DNA from: Alteripontixanthobacter maritimus
Lineage (GTDB): Bacteria > Pseudomonadota > Alphaproteobacteria > Sphingomonadales > Sphingomonadaceae
Assembly (NCBI RefSeq): GCF_003340475.1
Contig: NZ_QBKA01000002.1
Coordinates: forward strand, 2,489,501 to 2,553,500
Length of the DNA: 64,000 nucleotides
Direction: 5' to 3'
Shown here: piece after piece, positions 62,782-64,000 of the stretch
Position numbering within the stretch: the stretch's first letter is position 1
Layout of the letters: each line of letters begins with the position of its first letter
Position numbers and translations under genes: made by a program
The notes under the pieces: model-generated
What the model saw: only the letters and a program-made list of their open reading frames with translations
The model's database searches: none
What the model was told of the DNA's origin: nothing

Positions 62782-64000
62782 ATGGCGCGCGCACCCGACA
62801 CAGGCCCGATAGCGGCAGCCGAGCCCCCGCCAAAGGCGCGCTCGCTGAAGCCTTTGCGCATGATCTTCCGCATCATGGGGAATTTCCCGTCGCGGGTCGG
62901 AATGGCTCTGCTGGCGCTGTTCATCACCGCAGGCGCAACTCTGGCGATCCCCGCAGGGCTGAAACTGGTGGTGGACGAAGGCTTCGCAGCCGGTAGCGAC
63001 CCGGACGATATCGCGATCTATTTCTATGCCCTGCTCGCCATCGTGGTGGTGCTGGGCATCGGTACCGCGATGCGGTTCTATTACGTCAGCCTTCTGGGCG
63101 AACGCGTGGTGGCGGATCTGCGCAACGAAGTGCACGCCAACCTCCTTCGCCTGGCGCCGGCGTTCTTCGAAGAGAACAGCCCCAAGGAAATCAGCAGCCG
63201 CATGACATCGGACACGACGATCATCGAAAACGTCGTCGGCACCACGCTGTCCATCGCGCTTCGCAACACCATCATGGCGATCGGCGGCACTGCCTATCTT
63301 TTCTGGCTAAGCCCGGAACTGACGGTGACACTCTTGATGGCGATCCCCGTTATCATCATCCCCATCGCGGTGCTGGGGCGGCGGTTGCAGAAGGTCAGCC
63401 GCACCAGCCAGGACCGGGTCGCCAATGTGGGTGCGAAAGTGGCCGAGGTGCTGGGCGCGATGAAGATCGTACAGGCATTCGGGCAGGAACGGCGCGAGGG
63501 CGAGGTGTTCGCCGCTTCCGTGGAAGATACGTTCGAAACCGCGCGCAAGCGGATCATCCTGCGCGCGGCGATGACGGCAGCGGTTATGCTGCTGATCTTC
63601 GGCGCCTTTACGCTGGTAATGTGGCGTGCGGCGCTGCTGGTGATCGATGGCGACCTGACCGGCGGGACAATCGTGGCGTTCCTGTTTGCCGGCGGGATCG
63701 TGGCAGGCAGCTTTGGCGCGCTGACGGAGGTGTATGGCGATCTTCTGCGCGGGGCCGGTGCGGCCAGCCGCCTCGCGGAATTGCTGGAAGAAGAACCCGC
63801 TATCGCGCCGCCGGAACGCCCGCAGGCATTGCCCAGCCCGCCACGTGGCAGCCTGTCGTTTCGCGGCGTCACATTCCATTACCCCACGCGGCCGGACATT
63901 TCGGCGCTGGAGGACTTCACGCTCGAGGTCGAGCCGGGCGAAACAGTCGCGCTGGTCGGCCCATCGGGCGCGGGCAAGACCACCGTGTTCCAGCTGGCCG
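62782..64000 (+). CDS. ABC exporter, fused permease-ATPase (partial)
   Basis: The first 406 residues of a type IV (MsbA/LipA-like) ABC exporter; the gene runs off the right edge. A Pro-rich N-terminus of about 20 residues is followed by the six-helix transmembrane domain (VGMALLALFITAGATLAIPA first helix; AFFEENSPKEISSRMTSDTT, the conserved coupling segment; VAEVLGAMKIVQAFGQERRE). The start of the ATPase domain follows (LSFRGVTFHYPTRPDISALE) with Walker A GPSGAGKTT just before the end. It probably exports a lipid, peptide or drug; substrate unknown. It is divergent from phaZ (about 140 bp). Confidence 0.9.
   Translation, partial: MARAPDTGPIAAAEPPPKARSLKPLRMIFRIMGNFPSRVGMALLALFITAGATLAIPAGLKLVVDEGFAAGSDPDDIAIYFYALLAIVVVLGIGTAMRFYYVSLLGERVVADLRNEVHANLLRLAPAFFEENSPKEISSRMTSDTTIIENVVGTTLSIALRNTIMAIGGTAYLFWLSPELTVTLLMAIPVIIIPIAVLGRRLQKVSRTSQDRVANVGAKVAEVLGAMKIVQAFGQERREGEVFAASVEDTFETARKRIILRAAMTAAVMLLIFGAFTLVMWRAALLVIDGDLTGGTIVAFLFAGGIVAGSFGALTEVYGDLLRGAGAASRLAELLEEEPAIAPPERPQALPSPPRGSLSFRGVTFHYPTRPDISALEDFTLEVEPGETVALVGPSGAGKTTVFQLA

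Noticed and set aside
1-64000. tRNA, rRNA, CRISPR arrays, insertion sequences, attachment sites
   Set aside because: None seen: no TPsiC-type GTTCRAN arms with acceptor stems in the gaps, no regularly spaced repeats, no transposase, integrase or flanking direct repeats.

Overview
This 64 kb window is GC-rich chromosomal DNA with densely packed genes. It most likely comes from an alphaproteobacterium of the order Sphingomonadales, probably an Erythrobacter-like member of the Erythrobacteraceae. This is inferred from gene content: the gene order DUF3576 lipoprotein - leuS - lptE - holA, a YqiJ/YqiK pair, a GlnE-Bcp pair, exosortase A-associated exopolysaccharide genes, polyhydroxyalkanoate (PHA) genes, TamA/TamB, and a ribbon-helix-helix protein. 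No rRNA, tRNA, insertion sequence, prophage, integrase, CRISPR array or replication origin was recognised.

Layout. 1-1.9 kb: a partial DUF898 membrane protein and a two-gene unit (membrane protein plus Xre-type regulator) preceded by two 20 bp inverted repeats 31 bp apart. 2-9.4 kb: Tat-exported PhoD-like phosphatase, thrS, a TSUP transporter, agmatine deiminase and an M28 peptidase lipoprotein. 9.5-13.8 kb: glnE, bcp and an M23 peptidase with its terminator. 14-18 kb: yqiJ-yqiK (flotillin-like), an SDR oxidoreductase and an accessory PD-(D/E)XK nuclease-like gene. 18-22.2 kb: galU, murA, small proteins and a YihY/BrkB membrane protein. 22.2-29.2 kb: a translationally coupled tamA-tamB-lipoprotein unit. 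29.2-31.3 kb: phaB and an exported protein. 31.3-38.7 kb: the leuS-lptE-holA run convergent with rnd-lptC-lptA, then ung. 38.9-43.9 kb: a complete tripartite MacAB-like efflux operon whose four genes all overlap. 44-46.5 kb: a CHASE2-GGDEF-EAL protein, then a short transcription unit whose only recognisable ORF encodes 13 residues. 46.6-52.7 kb: gltB-gltD. 53-57.9 kb: a large acidic membrane protein, an exosortase A-associated glycosyltransferase and, divergently, a small membrane protein coupled to an O-glycosylation ligase/Wzy-like protein. 58-60.6 kb: MaoC hydratase, thiolase, DUF5996 protein. 60.6-64 kb: an orphan gene, a broken zinc-ribbon gene, phaZ and the 5' part of an ABC exporter.

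How the genes connect. Several systems serve the envelope: LptA/LptC/LptE for LPS transport, TamA/TamB for outer-membrane assembly and lipid transport, MurA and the M23 peptidase for peptidoglycan, the ABC efflux pump, GalU for UDP-glucose, and the exosortase-linked exopolysaccharide genes. Nitrogen assimilation is represented by GlnE (control of glutamine synthetase) and GltBD. PhaB, PhaZ, thiolase and MaoC point to carbon storage and acyl-CoA turnover.

The least explained items are the 13-codon transcription unit at 46.34-46.50 kb, the operator pair before the Xre/membrane unit, the nuclease-like gene at 17.4 kb and the frameshifted zinc ribbon at 61.3 kb. I found no clearly new multi-gene defence or mobile system. 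All functional calls were made by reading the translations; no database search was run.
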